Assembly (NCBI GenBank): GCA_017561825.1 | Contig: JAFZBK010000056.1 | Location: 62,001-126,000, forward strand | Source: Prevotella sp. | GTDB taxonomy: Bacteria > Bacteroidota > Bacteroidia > Bacteroidales > Bacteroidaceae | Direction of reading: 5' to 3' | Length of the DNA: 64,000 bases | In this document: positions 1 through 7,534 of the stretch, piece by piece | Layout of the letters: each line of letters opens with the position of its first letter | How positions within the stretch are numbered: position 1 is the stretch's first letter | Program-made: the position numbers and the translations under genes | The notes under the pieces: generated by a model | Seen by the model: the letters and a program-made list of their open reading frames with translations, nothing else | The model's database searches: none | Told to the model about the DNA's origin: nothing

Positions 1-2
1 CA

Positions 3-713
3 AAGGCAGAACTTGATGCCGAGATAGCCGAGAAAAACAAGTTATATAGTAACATCAAATCGTTGAACGAAAAGTTGTCCAAATCTGAAGAGTCTAACAA
101 GATATTACTTGGTATTCTCAAAGGTGTTAGAGATTTTATGTTTGAAACATGCGGCCAAAAGTTCAGCGAGGTTGTTCAGATGATTCTTGATCAATGGAAA
201 GCAGGCATCAAACACTTTGCAAAGGAGATGAAAGATCTCTTTCTGCAAGCAATGAGTGACGAGAAGACTATAGAAGGCCGTAAGTCATATGTAAACGATG
301 CTTTTTGGTATGCAAAACTGCTCGTTAAGACGGTTACAGACTGGAAAGGAGATAACGCTACTATCAATTCCCTACAGGATGATGCCGATCGTATTGCTGA
401 TGGAACTTGGGAGTCGTATCACCAGCAGCGCAATCTGTTTTTTGAGGCAGCAGTCAATGCTTTGGTTGAAATGGGAAATTGTCCGTCTCAGCGGCATTTG
501 AACCAAAAGCAGGCCGATGCAATCGAGGCTTTTATCAAACAAGATGGAGGTGACAGAGACCTGTTGTGCAGTGAAATTTGGGATAAAGTTAGCCCCAAGG
601 TGAATTATTATTGGCGAGACGGAACTTTCGACGCGCTTGAAGAACTGCGCACAAGAGAGCTATATGACAGAAAAGCTGCAACTTCCATTTCATATTCGTC
701 CAGACACATGTAA
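3..713 (+). CDS. C-terminal part of a coiled-coil protein, possibly mobilisation-related
   Basis: The reading frame is open from base 3, so the gene starts outside the window; a TTG at 63 is only an internal codon. The first 35 visible residues are a charged heptad-like coiled coil rich in Lys, Glu and Leu, followed by a mixed helical region with many Trp and Tyr. I do not recognise a catalytic motif. Long coiled-coil C-termini followed by such helical tails occur in MobV/Pre-type plasmid mobilisation proteins of Bacteroidota, which is the best guess but is not proven because the relaxase domain would lie upstream. Base composition looks more AT-rich than the genes after 5 kb, which fits acquired DNA. 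It ends head-to-tail against the minus-strand receptor operon, with a hairpin between. Confidence 0.6.
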   Translation, partial: KAELDAEIAEKNKLYSNIKSLNEKLSKSEESNKILLGILKGVRDFMFETCGQKFSEVVQMILDQWKAGIKHFAKEMKDLFLQAMSDEKTIEGRKSYVNDAFWYAKLLVKTVTDWKGDNATINSLQDDADRIADGTWESYHQQRNLFFEAAVNALVEMGNCPSQRHLNQKQADAIEAFIKQDGGDRDLLCSEIWDKVSPKVNYYWRDGTFDALEELRTRELYDRKAATSISYSSRHM

Positions 714-743
714 TAAGATTCAATATTTGCCTTTATGTAGAAT

Positions 744-777
744 CGCATAGTAACAACATCAAGATTATTACTATGCG
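744..777. terminator. Bidirectional hairpin between convergent genes
   Basis: CGCATAGTAA at 744-753 pairs perfectly with TTACTATGCG at 768-777 across a 14-nt loop. It lies between the end of the left-edge gene (713) and the end of the minus-strand receptor operon (784), the expected place for a shared terminator. The flanking bases are only moderately T-rich. Confidence 0.55.
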
Positions 778-783
778 CAATTT

Positions 784-942
784 CTATTCTTTGTGTCCTT
801 CGGCGAGACCGAAAAAATGCTCCTCGGCTGCGACCTCGTCCTTGTCAATGCCGGGAATGTGGAACAAGAGGGGCTGGTGAGCAATTGCGAAAATGCCCAC
901 CATAGCCCAACTCAAATCTATGTAATGATGAATAGGTTCCAT
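784..942 (-). CDS. Small 52-aa protein at the end of the receptor operon
   Basis: An ATG at 942 opens a frame of 52 codons ending in TAG at 784. The start lies one base after the stop codon of the outer-membrane receptor, a spacing typical of translational coupling. The protein begins MEPIHHYIDLSWAMVGIFAI, has a hydrophobic central stretch (about residues 10-32) that could be a short membrane segment, and ends in an acidic, His/Phe-containing tail (EEHFFGLAEGHKE). No family is recognised. The position as fourth gene after sigma, anti-sigma and receptor suggests a small accessory of the same regulatory unit. It could instead be the remnant of a larger gene, so the call is tentative. Confidence 0.45.
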   Translation of the reverse strand: MEPIHHYIDLSWAMVGIFAIAHQPLLFHIPGIDKDEVAAEEHFFGLAEGHKE

Positions 943-943
943 A

Positions 944-3499
944 TCAGAAGCGACTCTTTACTTCATTACCGGCACCTTGTCCGCGATACTTGCTCTTGGC
1001 GGGATTGAAGTTATAACGCACGGTGAGTTCGAGGTTGCGAGTGTCGAGGCGCTTGTCAAGATAGATTTCGCGAATGTCACTGTAGATGGTTGCTTTCTGG
1101 CGGATGCTGCTGAAGAGGTCGGTACAGGCCAGTTTGACGGTAAGACGGTCGTTCCAGAAGGCTTTGTAGAGGCTGATGTCGAACTGCCACGACTGGGCGA
1201 GGTGGATGTTCTCAGCATCGCCAGCCGAACGCCACGAGAAATCGGCATTGAGCCATGAGTCGAAGGGCAGGTTGATGGCATTATTGAAGCGAATGATAGT
1301 CATCGGGCTGTTCATCTTCTTGGTCTCGCCACGGTACTGCACTTCGAGGTTCTGCATCTGCGTAGCCACCATCAACTGCGGATGATACTTGCCGAAGGTG
1401 GGTGCAGCCGATACCATCAGGGAAAGGTTGTCGTAGCCTTGGGCGTTGTCCTTACGCAGCAGGGCAATGGTCGGGTCGTCCTTGTAGGATGAATAGGAGG
1501 TGATGATGTAGTCGTGGACGCGGGCATAGTCAATCATTCCCGTCAGCCATTTGTAGTTGAGTGCCAGCGATAGATTGTCGCGATACGATGGCTTCAAGTA
1601 GGGGTTGCCGCTCTCGTAGGTGTAGCGGTTAATGTACTTGACGTTGCCGCTGAGTTGGCTAAATGCCGGGCGATTGATATTACGCGAATACGAGAGTCGG
1701 GCACGCACGTTCTTCAGGGGATACATCAGCATCAACGAGGGGAAGAGGTCGCTGTAGGTACGGCTCTCGTCGCCCATCTTCACGCCGCCCTCATAGTAAC
1801 GGCTGTCGAGGTATTCGTAACGCAGTCCGGCTATGAGCGTCAGTTTGTTCAGCCGCTGCATCAGTTGGACGAAGGCCGCCGTGCTGTTTTCCTCAATCTT
1901 CGTGTCGCTGGCATCGATGATGTTTTCCACGTTGCCGAACACATCGGTACGGTGAACGTAACTGCCCTCGGCACCTATCTCCAGATTACCTTTCCAGAGC
2001 GGATGGCCAGCCACGAACTTGGCGGCATAGAGGCGGTTCTTCACGTCGTTGCGGGTGGTCACGGTGCGGTCGTCGCCCTGCGTGGCATCCTCAAGGGTTT
2101 GGCTGTCGGAGTTCTGTTTCTGCAACAGCACGTCGGCATTGGCATCGAGCGACCATTTACCTGTCTGCCCAGCATAGTAGCCACTGATGATGTGCTGGAT
2201 GTCGTCGCCGTCCACCTTACCACGTCCTGTAATCTGGTCGTTGTTCTGCTTGTCTATGAGCATGGTCGTAAAGTAGTCACTCGTCTGACTGTTGGGGCGA
2301 GAGGTTATGGTGTAGGTCATGCCGATGGAATGATTGTCGTTCAGCATGTAATTGAATCCGAGTTTCCCGGCCAGCATCTGGTTCTTGTTGTAGTAGTGCA
2401 TCAGGCTGTTCTGTTGATAGTGGCTCTGCAGGTAGGTGTCCTGTCGGCTGTCGTTGGTCTGACGGCTACGGTGGTTCTCGTATTCGGCCATACCGAAGAT
2501 GTCAAGTCCGCCCGTGCGGTAGTTCAGGTTCAGTTCCTCCAGACCATAGACGTAGTGGTTCACGCCCGCCACCGTACGGCTGTTGAAACTGAAACCCTCG
2601 CCGACGGGACGGATGGTCTTGATGCGGATGACGGCCTTGACGGTGGCGTCGTATTTGGCACCAGGTGTCATTACGACCTCCACGTCCTTGATTTGATTGC
2701 TGCTCAGTTGGTCAAGTTCGCTCTGGTTGCGCATCTGCCTGCCGTTGATGTAGATGAGCGGAGTGCCACGGCCTATAACCTCAATGCTGTTGCCATTGCG
2801 AATTACACCAGGGATATGGGCAAGGACGTCATTACCTGTACCCATCTTCGAGAGGTAGGTTCCCTCTATAGTTGTCAGCAAGGCATCGTCCTTGATTCTC
2901 ACCAACGGACGGGAACCTTTTACTTCCACACCTTTCAGCTTGTAACTGTCGGGCTGCATCCGAATTGTGCCGAGTTCTGTACTATGACAATATTTGTAAA
3001 CGGTCTTATATCCAATGAAGGAGATGCGGGCGAGGACTGGATTTGTTTCACAGGGGATGACGAAGAGACCAGCCTCGTTACTTACGCCTCCACCTATGAG
3101 AGTAGAATCAGATGGATGAAGCAGGTAAACATTGGCGTATGCAACGGGCTGACCAGTTTCGTCAATGATGGTGCCCTTGTAGCGGGATTCCGTTTTCTGT
3201 ATGCATTCCACGAAGATCTTCTTTCCTTCCTCTTCGGTACTTGTAGTGACGCGGATAGGATAGAAGCCTATCATTTGCTGGATGGCTTCGGGCAGATGCT
3301 TGTTCTTGACAGTTGTCGTGATACGAAAGTCCTCCAGTTCGTTGTAGAGGAAGTAGATGGTGTAACCCGTCTGTTGCTCACTGAGTTGTCTCAGCGCATC
3401 AGAGAGGGATGCGTTATTGTATTCACGCGATATTCGCTTCTGTGCTTGTGTACTGACAGTCAGTAGCAGGGCAAGAATGAGAGTAATATATCTGTTCAT
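944..3499 (-). CDS. Outer-membrane beta-barrel receptor with STN signalling domain
   Basis: 851 aa. A signal peptide (about 1-19) is followed by an STN-like domain (about 20-100), the periplasmic module that TonB receptors use to contact an anti-sigma factor. Next come a carboxypeptidase-regulatory-like beta-sandwich (about 108-185, G-x-I-x-D-E-x-G-x-P-V-x-Y-A-N), a plug-like region with IPGV, GRGTPLIYINGRQ and DVEVVMTPGAKYDA (about 195-300), and an aromatic-rich barrel to the end. This architecture matches the OMP_b-brl_3 family of Bacteroidota rather than a classical SusC. It is the third gene of a sigma/anti-sigma/receptor operon (9 bp after the anti-sigma gene). The likely role is uptake, or surface sensing, of an unknown ligand that feeds back on its own transcription. 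Confidence 0.85.
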   Translation of the reverse strand: MNRYITLILALLLTVSTQAQKRISREYNNASLSDALRQLSEQQTGYTIYFLYNELEDFRITTTVKNKHLPEAIQQMIGFYPIRVTTSTEEEGKKIFVECIQKTESRYKGTIIDETGQPVAYANVYLLHPSDSTLIGGGVSNEAGLFVIPCETNPVLARISFIGYKTVYKYCHSTELGTIRMQPDSYKLKGVEVKGSRPLVRIKDDALLTTIEGTYLSKMGTGNDVLAHIPGVIRNGNSIEVIGRGTPLIYINGRQMRNQSELDQLSSNQIKDVEVVMTPGAKYDATVKAVIRIKTIRPVGEGFSFNSRTVAGVNHYVYGLEELNLNYRTGGLDIFGMAEYENHRSRQTNDSRQDTYLQSHYQQNSLMHYYNKNQMLAGKLGFNYMLNDNHSIGMTYTITSRPNSQTSDYFTTMLIDKQNNDQITGRGKVDGDDIQHIISGYYAGQTGKWSLDANADVLLQKQNSDSQTLEDATQGDDRTVTTRNDVKNRLYAAKFVAGHPLWKGNLEIGAEGSYVHRTDVFGNVENIIDASDTKIEENSTAAFVQLMQRLNKLTLIAGLRYEYLDSRYYEGGVKMGDESRTYSDLFPSLMLMYPLKNVRARLSYSRNINRPAFSQLSGNVKYINRYTYESGNPYLKPSYRDNLSLALNYKWLTGMIDYARVHDYIITSYSSYKDDPTIALLRKDNAQGYDNLSLMVSAAPTFGKYHPQLMVATQMQNLEVQYRGETKKMNSPMTIIRFNNAINLPFDSWLNADFSWRSAGDAENIHLAQSWQFDISLYKAFWNDRLTVKLACTDLFSSIRQKATIYSDIREIYLDKRLDTRNLELTVRYNFNPAKSKYRGQGAGNEVKSRF

Positions 3500-3508
3500 G
3501 GCGGCTGA

Positions 3509-4150
3509 CTATTTTACGGTGATTTGATTATCGTTCAGTGTAATGTTCAGACGCTCGAACTGATTGAGGTCACTGACGACTTTTTCGATGCCCTTCTGCG
3601 GATGCCACATAAAATGGAAGCGGAGTTGTCGGGCTTCGTCATTGACAAACGTGACCTTAGCATCGTAATGAGCGGCTATCTCTGGCAGCATCTTTTCCAG
3701 TGGAATGTTGTCATAGATGATGGGCTGTGGTGTTGCGATAGTGTCGGTAGTCAGCGTATCAGCGGGAGTAACATTTGCGGACTTTGGAGTATTGATGACC
3801 TCCTCAGTCTTTGGTGTATGCTGCTGTGTGTATCTTACAATCTGAATGGCAGCAAAGGCAATACCTGACACAAGCAATACTCCGATGAAAGAGGCTGCAA
3901 TCTTCATCCAGCCAAAACTATGTTGCTGGGGCTGGATTTTTTGATTGAACTTTTGCCATGCAGCATCCACATCAATGGGCTTGTTTGCCTGATGTTGGCG
4001 ACTGCTACGTTTGGCTTCTGCCATCATGCGGTAGGTCTCACGTGTATCTTCATCACGGTTGATGATGTCTTGGATTTCCTGCTCGGTGTATGCTTCGGGG
4101 TTGTCGAGCATTTCCAATAACTGACGGATGTTGTCGTTAATCGTTTCCAT
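3509..4150 (-). CDS. FecR-like anti-sigma factor
   Basis: 213 aa. An acidic cytoplasmic N-terminus of about 75 residues would bind the sigma factor. A single membrane helix follows at about 82-105 (MKIAASFIGVLLVSGIAFAA), then a Thr/Pro-rich periplasmic linker, and a C-terminal DUF4974-like domain (YDNIPLEKMLPEIAAHYDAK to the end). DUF4974 resembles the STN fold, so it is the natural partner of the receptor's STN domain. The protein is shorter than usual FecR proteins: the FecR beta domain between membrane helix and DUF4974 seems to be missing. It begins 6 bp after the sigma gene. Role inferred: it holds the sigma factor at the membrane until the receptor is engaged. Confidence 0.8.
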   Translation of the reverse strand: METINDNIRQLLEMLDNPEAYTEQEIQDIINRDEDTRETYRMMAEAKRSSRQHQANKPIDVDAAWQKFNQKIQPQQHSFGWMKIAASFIGVLLVSGIAFAAIQIVRYTQQHTPKTEEVINTPKSANVTPADTLTTDTIATPQPIIYDNIPLEKMLPEIAAHYDAKVTFVNDEARQLRFHFMWHPQKGIEKVVSDLNQFERLNITLNDNQITVK

Positions 4151-4156
4151 ATTCTT

Positions 4157-4636
4157 TTAACGTTTGAAGTGATTTCTGATTTTCTGAATGCTTTGGGCGA
4201 GATACTTGTAGGCGGTATTCGGATTCAGACCAAGCCGACGGGCAATCTCTGCAATAGTCAGATCTTCGTCGAAACGGAGATGGAAAATGCTACGTTGTGG
4301 TTCTTCCAGTTGCTCGTCCACGAAAGCCGAAATATTGTCAATTTGTTCCTGTTGTTTGTCAATAGGTTGCTGATCAATTTCGGTTTCAATAGGCAATAGG
4401 TTCTTCACCCGCTCGTGCAGTTGCATTTGCCGTATCTCGTTCAGACAGGCATTGCGCACGGCTGTTAAAAGATAACTGTCGTTCTTGGGCGGAATGTCGC
4501 TGTCGGCAATCCGCAGGAAGATGTCCTGCACCACGTCCTCAGCCTCGCCGTCATCGCCCAACAAGACTCTGGCCAGATGAATCATCTCGCTGTAGTTCCG
4601 GCGGAAAAGCTGTTCAAGTATTCTCTTATCAAGCAT
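4157..4636 (-). CDS. ECF RNA polymerase sigma-70 factor
   Basis: 159 aa, usual ECF length. Region 2 is visible at about 8-55 (LFRRNYSEMIHLARVLLGDD, then EAEDVVQDIFLRI). Region 4 is at about 108-155, with the helix-turn-helix LTIAEIARRLGLNPNTAYKYL and the recognition-helix continuation. The linker is Gln/Asp-rich. It is the first gene of the operon with the anti-sigma and receptor genes and probably activates that operon. The predicted start at 4636 follows a leader of about 120 nt from a housekeeping-type promoter at 4762. Confidence 0.9.
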   Translation of the reverse strand: MLDKRILEQLFRRNYSEMIHLARVLLGDDGEAEDVVQDIFLRIADSDIPPKNDSYLLTAVRNACLNEIRQMQLHERVKNLLPIETEIDQQPIDKQQEQIDNISAFVDEQLEEPQRSIFHLRFDEDLTIAEIARRLGLNPNTAYKYLAQSIQKIRNHFKR

Positions 4637-4761
4637 ATCAGTCTTTTGTTATTTGCACCCCGTTTTAGGGCACTTCTATATATAAGACACTTCAGACCCC
4701 TCGTTTTTTTACGGAAACACTAACTTTTTTCATTTTTCTTGTTATAAAACTAAATTTTGTG

Positions 4762-4792
4762 CAAAGGTAATGCTTTTAGTCGTAATTGCAAT
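4762..4792 (-). promoter_or_regulatory. Promoter of the ECF sigma operon
   Basis: On the minus strand TACCTTTG (4762-4769) matches the Bacteroidota -7 element TAnnTTTG, with ATTG (4789-4792) 19 bp upstream as the -33 element. Transcription would start near 4755, giving a leader of about 120 nt. Between 4793 and the tRNA terminator at 4955 I see no gene and no strong repeat, apart from two nearby GGGTGCAA copies around 4917-4933. Confidence 0.6.
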
Positions 4793-4954
4793 TGTCGAAA
4801 AGGAAAAGTATTCTTTAGTTGGATAGAAAATCGATGACTGTTGAATAGCAATAGATCTTTTTTATGTTGGTAAACTGCAAGAAGAAGGGGGCAAGCGGTG
4901 TGTGATTTTTGAAAATGGGTGCAAATTGGGTGCAACTTTGAAATATTGTAGAAA

Positions 4955-4985
4955 ACAAAAAGGAGTCAGATTTTCTCTAACTCCT
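4955..4985 (-). terminator. Rho-independent terminator of tRNA-Asn
   Basis: On the minus strand AGGAGTTAGA pairs with TCTGACTCCT across a short A-rich loop (4961-4985), followed by TTTTTGTTTTC. It lies about 35 bp downstream of the tRNA, in the right orientation. Confidence 0.8.
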
Positions 4986-5020
4986 TGTTTTTCAATGCTA
5001 TGCAGCGATTTTGATTTTTG

Positions 5021-5094
5021 CGCTTCAGGATGGGCTTGAACCAACGACCCCCTGATTAACAGTCAGGTGCTCTAACCAACTGAGCTACTGAAGC
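5021..5094 (-). tRNA. tRNA-Asn (GTT)
   Basis: The minus strand folds as a cloverleaf. The acceptor is GCTTCAG/CTGAAGC, the D arm is GCTC...GAGC, and the anticodon stem CCTGA/TCAGG encloses the loop CTGTTAA with anticodon GTT. The T loop is TTCAAGC, with one mismatch in the T stem, and the discriminator base is G. CCA is not encoded. Promoter and terminator are both recognisable around it, so this is a single-gene transcription unit. Confidence 0.95.
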
Positions 5095-5123
5095 AGGAAA
5101 TGCATTTGTTTCGAATGCGGGTG

Positions 5124-5155
5124 CAAAGGTAATTCGTTTTTCTGAAATCACCAAA
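5124..5155 (-). promoter_or_regulatory. Promoter of tRNA-Asn
   Basis: On the minus strand TACCTTTG (5124-5131) is preceded by TTTG (5152-5155) with 20 bp between, a perfect match to the Bacteroidota housekeeping consensus. It starts about 30 bp upstream of the tRNA. Confidence 0.8.
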
Positions 5156-5236
5156 CTTTTTTGAGAAAAAATATAAGAAACGACAAAATTACGATAAATT
5201 TTGGGGGATTTTGAATGTTATCCCGAGAGAATCTTG

Positions 5237-5244
5237 TATTTTTG
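5237..5244 (+). promoter_or_regulatory. Probable -7 element for the S41 protease gene
   Basis: TATTTTTG matches TAnnTTTG, about 43 bp upstream of the chosen ATG at 5287. A good -33 element at the usual spacing is not evident; the nearest TTG is about 25 bp upstream. Confidence 0.45.
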
Positions 5245-5286
5245 TACCCGATTATTGTGCATGATTCATTTTAGTTGCATCAATCT

Positions 5287-6957
5287 ATGAAGAGAATAGT
5301 ATTGTGGATGGTGTTCTTGCTGTTGGCAGGAATGCCGATAAAGGCTCAGAATGAGCAGGATCATAACTTCGAGGTGGCGAAGAATCTGGAGATCTTCAAT
5401 GCCCTCTACCGTCAGCTGGACATGTTGTATGTGGATACGCTGGATGCTGACAAGATGGTGGGAACGGGTATCAAGGCCATGCTGCAGCGGTTGGATCCCT
5501 ATACGGTGTATTACCCGAAAGCCAGTGATTTGAAGTCGTTCCTTACTGGTAAGTATGGCGGTATTGGTGCCCTGATCCGTTATCATCTGAAGCAGAAGAC
5601 CACGGTGATTGACGAGCCGATGGGGGATACACCTGCTCAGGAGGCTGGATTGCGGAAGGGTGACATCATCCTGAGCATCGATGATACCGTGATGGTGGGC
5701 AAGGGTGTTGAGTATGTGCGCGAGCATCTGCGAGGAGAGCCTGGCACCACCTTTGCCCTGAAGATCCGTCGTCCGAGCACGAACAAGGTGATGCAGATGA
5801 AGATCACACGTCGTTCGCTGAGTGCCACGCCCACGATTCCCTATTACGGCATGCAGGGTGACGGAATAGGATATATCTGTCTGACACAGTTCACGGAGGG
5901 TTGCGCCCAAGAGGTGCGACGCGCCTTCCTGGATCTGAAGAAGCAAGGCATGCAGTCATTGGTGCTCGACCTTCGTAACAACGGTGGCGGTAGTGAGCTG
6001 GAGGCTGCCCAGCTGGTGAACATCTTCGTGCCACGAGGCATCACGGTGGCCTCTAACCGCGGTAAGCTGCGCAGGGCGAATCACGACTACCAGACAACGG
6101 TGGAACCTATCGATACAGTGATGCCGTTGGTGGTGCTGGTGAATGAGGAATCGGCTTCGGCCAGTGAGATTACAAGCGGTGCCCTGCAGGATCTCGACCG
6201 TGCCGTGATCTTGGGAACAAGAACGTACGGAAAGGGATTGGTGCAGCTGCCTGTTGACCTTCCCCATAATGCCCAGATGAAGGTGACGACCAGTCGTTAC
6301 TACATCCCCAGCGGACGTTGTATCCAGGCCATCAACTACAAGCAGGGCGAGGGCGTGTATCAGGAGCATATCCCCGATTCGCTGACGAAGGTGTTCTATA
6401 CAGCGCATGGACGACCTGTGCGGGATGGTGGTGGCATCACGCCCGACTTGGTGGTGAAATCCGACTCCCTGCCGAATATTGCGTATTATTTAGGTGTGAG
6501 CGGAAGGGATTCCACTGAGACGATGTTCGAATACGAGGTGGATTACCTGGCCAAGCACCCCAATATCGGTCTTGTATCATCGTTCGAGATTACGGATGCC
6601 GACTATGAGGACTTCAAGCAGCGGGCCATCGCCAACGGCTTCACCTATGATCCTGAGAGTAACCGTGCCATGAAGGCGCTGAAGAAGATCATGGAGTTTG
6701 AGGGTTACTACGAGGAGGCGAAGCCTGAGTTCGAAGCCTTGGAGAAGAAGCTCCAGCATGACCTTGCGCATGATCTCGACCTGCATAAGGAGACCATCAA
6801 GCGGTTGATTTCCTCGGATATCGTGGCCGCCAATTATTACCAGCGAGGAACGGTGGAATATAGTCTGAAGCACGATAAACAGATGGATGCAGCCCGTGAT
6901 TTGCTGCGCGATGAGGCGAAGTACAAACAACTTCTTGACCCGAATTATAATAAATAA
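5287..6957 (+). CDS. S41 family C-terminal processing protease
   Basis: 556 aa. The ATG at 5287 gives a signal peptide (MKRIVLWMVFLLLAGMPIKA); the TTG four codons earlier is less likely. An N-terminal helical region (about 22-85) is followed by a PDZ domain (about 90-180, with the GIGALIRY and AQEAGLRKGD features). The S41 catalytic domain carries the NEESASASE motif with the likely nucleophile near Ser291 and the general-base Lys near 316 in TYGKGLVQ. A helical C-terminal extension of about 150 residues follows. This is a Bacteroidota tail-specific protease of the CtpA/Prc type, acting in the periplasm on exported substrates. It is probably monocistronic, as rimP has its own promoter. Confidence 0.93.
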   Translation: MKRIVLWMVFLLLAGMPIKAQNEQDHNFEVAKNLEIFNALYRQLDMLYVDTLDADKMVGTGIKAMLQRLDPYTVYYPKASDLKSFLTGKYGGIGALIRYHLKQKTTVIDEPMGDTPAQEAGLRKGDIILSIDDTVMVGKGVEYVREHLRGEPGTTFALKIRRPSTNKVMQMKITRRSLSATPTIPYYGMQGDGIGYICLTQFTEGCAQEVRRAFLDLKKQGMQSLVLDLRNNGGGSELEAAQLVNIFVPRGITVASNRGKLRRANHDYQTTVEPIDTVMPLVVLVNEESASASEITSGALQDLDRAVILGTRTYGKGLVQLPVDLPHNAQMKVTTSRYYIPSGRCIQAINYKQGEGVYQEHIPDSLTKVFYTAHGRPVRDGGGITPDLVVKSDSLPNIAYYLGVSGRDSTETMFEYEVDYLAKHPNIGLVSSFEITDADYEDFKQRAIANGFTYDPESNRAMKALKKIMEFEGYYEEAKPEFEALEKKLQHDLAHDLDLHKETIKRLISSDIVAANYYQRGTVEYSLKHDKQMDAARDLLRDEAKYKQLLDPNYNK

Positions 6958-6968
6958 TGTGGAAAAAA

Positions 6969-7000
6969 TTTGGTAGTGTGCGAAATTCTTTGTAATTTTG
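6969..7000 (+). promoter_or_regulatory. Promoter of rimP-nusA-infB
   Basis: TTTG (6969-6972), 20 bp spacer, TAATTTTG (6993-7000): a full consensus Bacteroidota promoter starting just after the S41 gene's stop codon. The transcript would start near 7006, giving a leader of almost 60 nt that contains the hairpin at 7018-7040. Confidence 0.8.
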
Positions 7001-7017
7001 CACCCGTTCAGTGGAAT

Positions 7018-7040
7018 GAGGGACTCTCCGAGAGTCTCTC
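7018..7040 (+). promoter_or_regulatory. Leader hairpin upstream of rimP
   Basis: GAGGGACTCT (7018-7027) pairs with AGAGTCTCTC (7031-7040) across a CCG loop: 10 bp with one G-U. A T-rich stretch (ATTTTCATTTATATTC) follows, so it resembles a weak intrinsic terminator or attenuator placed 24 bp before the rimP start. Confidence 0.55.
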
Positions 7041-7063
7041 ATTTTCATTTATATTCAAGGTTT

Positions 7064-7531
7064 ATGATTGATAAAAGCATTGTAAAAAGTTTAGTTGAGG
7101 AGTGGCTCGATGGTAAGGAGTATTTCCTCGTGGATGTTGAGATTAGTAAGGACAACAAGATCGTTGTCGAGATTGACCATGCCGACGGGGTGTGGATTGA
7201 GGATTGTGTTGAGCTGAGCCGTTATATCGAGGATCGGCTGAACCGTGATGAAGAGGATTATGAACTGGAAGTAGGATCAGCCGGACTTGGTCAGCCGTTC
7301 AAGGTGCCCCAGCAGTATATGAACTTCGTGGGCAAGGAAGTGGAAGTGCTCGACGGTGACGGCAAGAAGGTGAAGGGTATCCTGAAGAGCGTGGATGGTA
7401 ACGACTTCGTGGTAACCGTCAGCGAGAAGGTGAAGGAGGAAGGAAAGAAACGTCCGGTACTGAAGGATGTGGATAAGTCTTTCCAGATGGATCAGGTGAA
7501 ATATACTAAATACTTAATAAGTTTCAAATAA
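7064..7531 (+). CDS. rimP: Ribosome maturation factor RimP
   Basis: 155 aa from the ATG at 7064 (MIDKSIVKSLVEEWL); the upstream in-frame TTG at 6998 lies inside the promoter. The RimP N-terminal alpha/beta domain has FLVDVEISKDNKIVVEID and YELEVGSAGLGQPF, the latter being the family signature (usually EVSSPGLDRPL). A C-terminal SH3-like domain follows (VEVLDGDGKKVKGILK). RimP assists maturation of the 30S subunit. It is the first gene of the conserved rimP-nusA-infB operon and ends 3 bp before nusA. Confidence 0.93.
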   Translation: MIDKSIVKSLVEEWLDGKEYFLVDVEISKDNKIVVEIDHADGVWIEDCVELSRYIEDRLNRDEEDYELEVGSAGLGQPFKVPQQYMNFVGKEVEVLDGDGKKVKGILKSVDGNDFVVTVSEKVKEEGKKRPVLKDVDKSFQMDQVKYTKYLISFK

Positions 7532-7534
7532 GCT

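Noticed and set aside
793-1008. Short plus-strand frame after the hairpin
   Set aside because: It overlaps the 52-aa minus-strand ORF and the receptor end, and has no coding features.
1655-3466. A long open frame on the plus strand (about 600 codons) opposite the receptor gene
   Set aside because: It is antisense to a well-supported receptor with signal peptide, STN, plug and barrel features. Its own translation is low-complexity Val/His/Leu text without domain features, an effect of codon bias.
4750-5044. Minus-strand short frames upstream of the sigma gene
   Set aside because: They run through the tRNA-Asn terminator and the promoter, and their translations look random.
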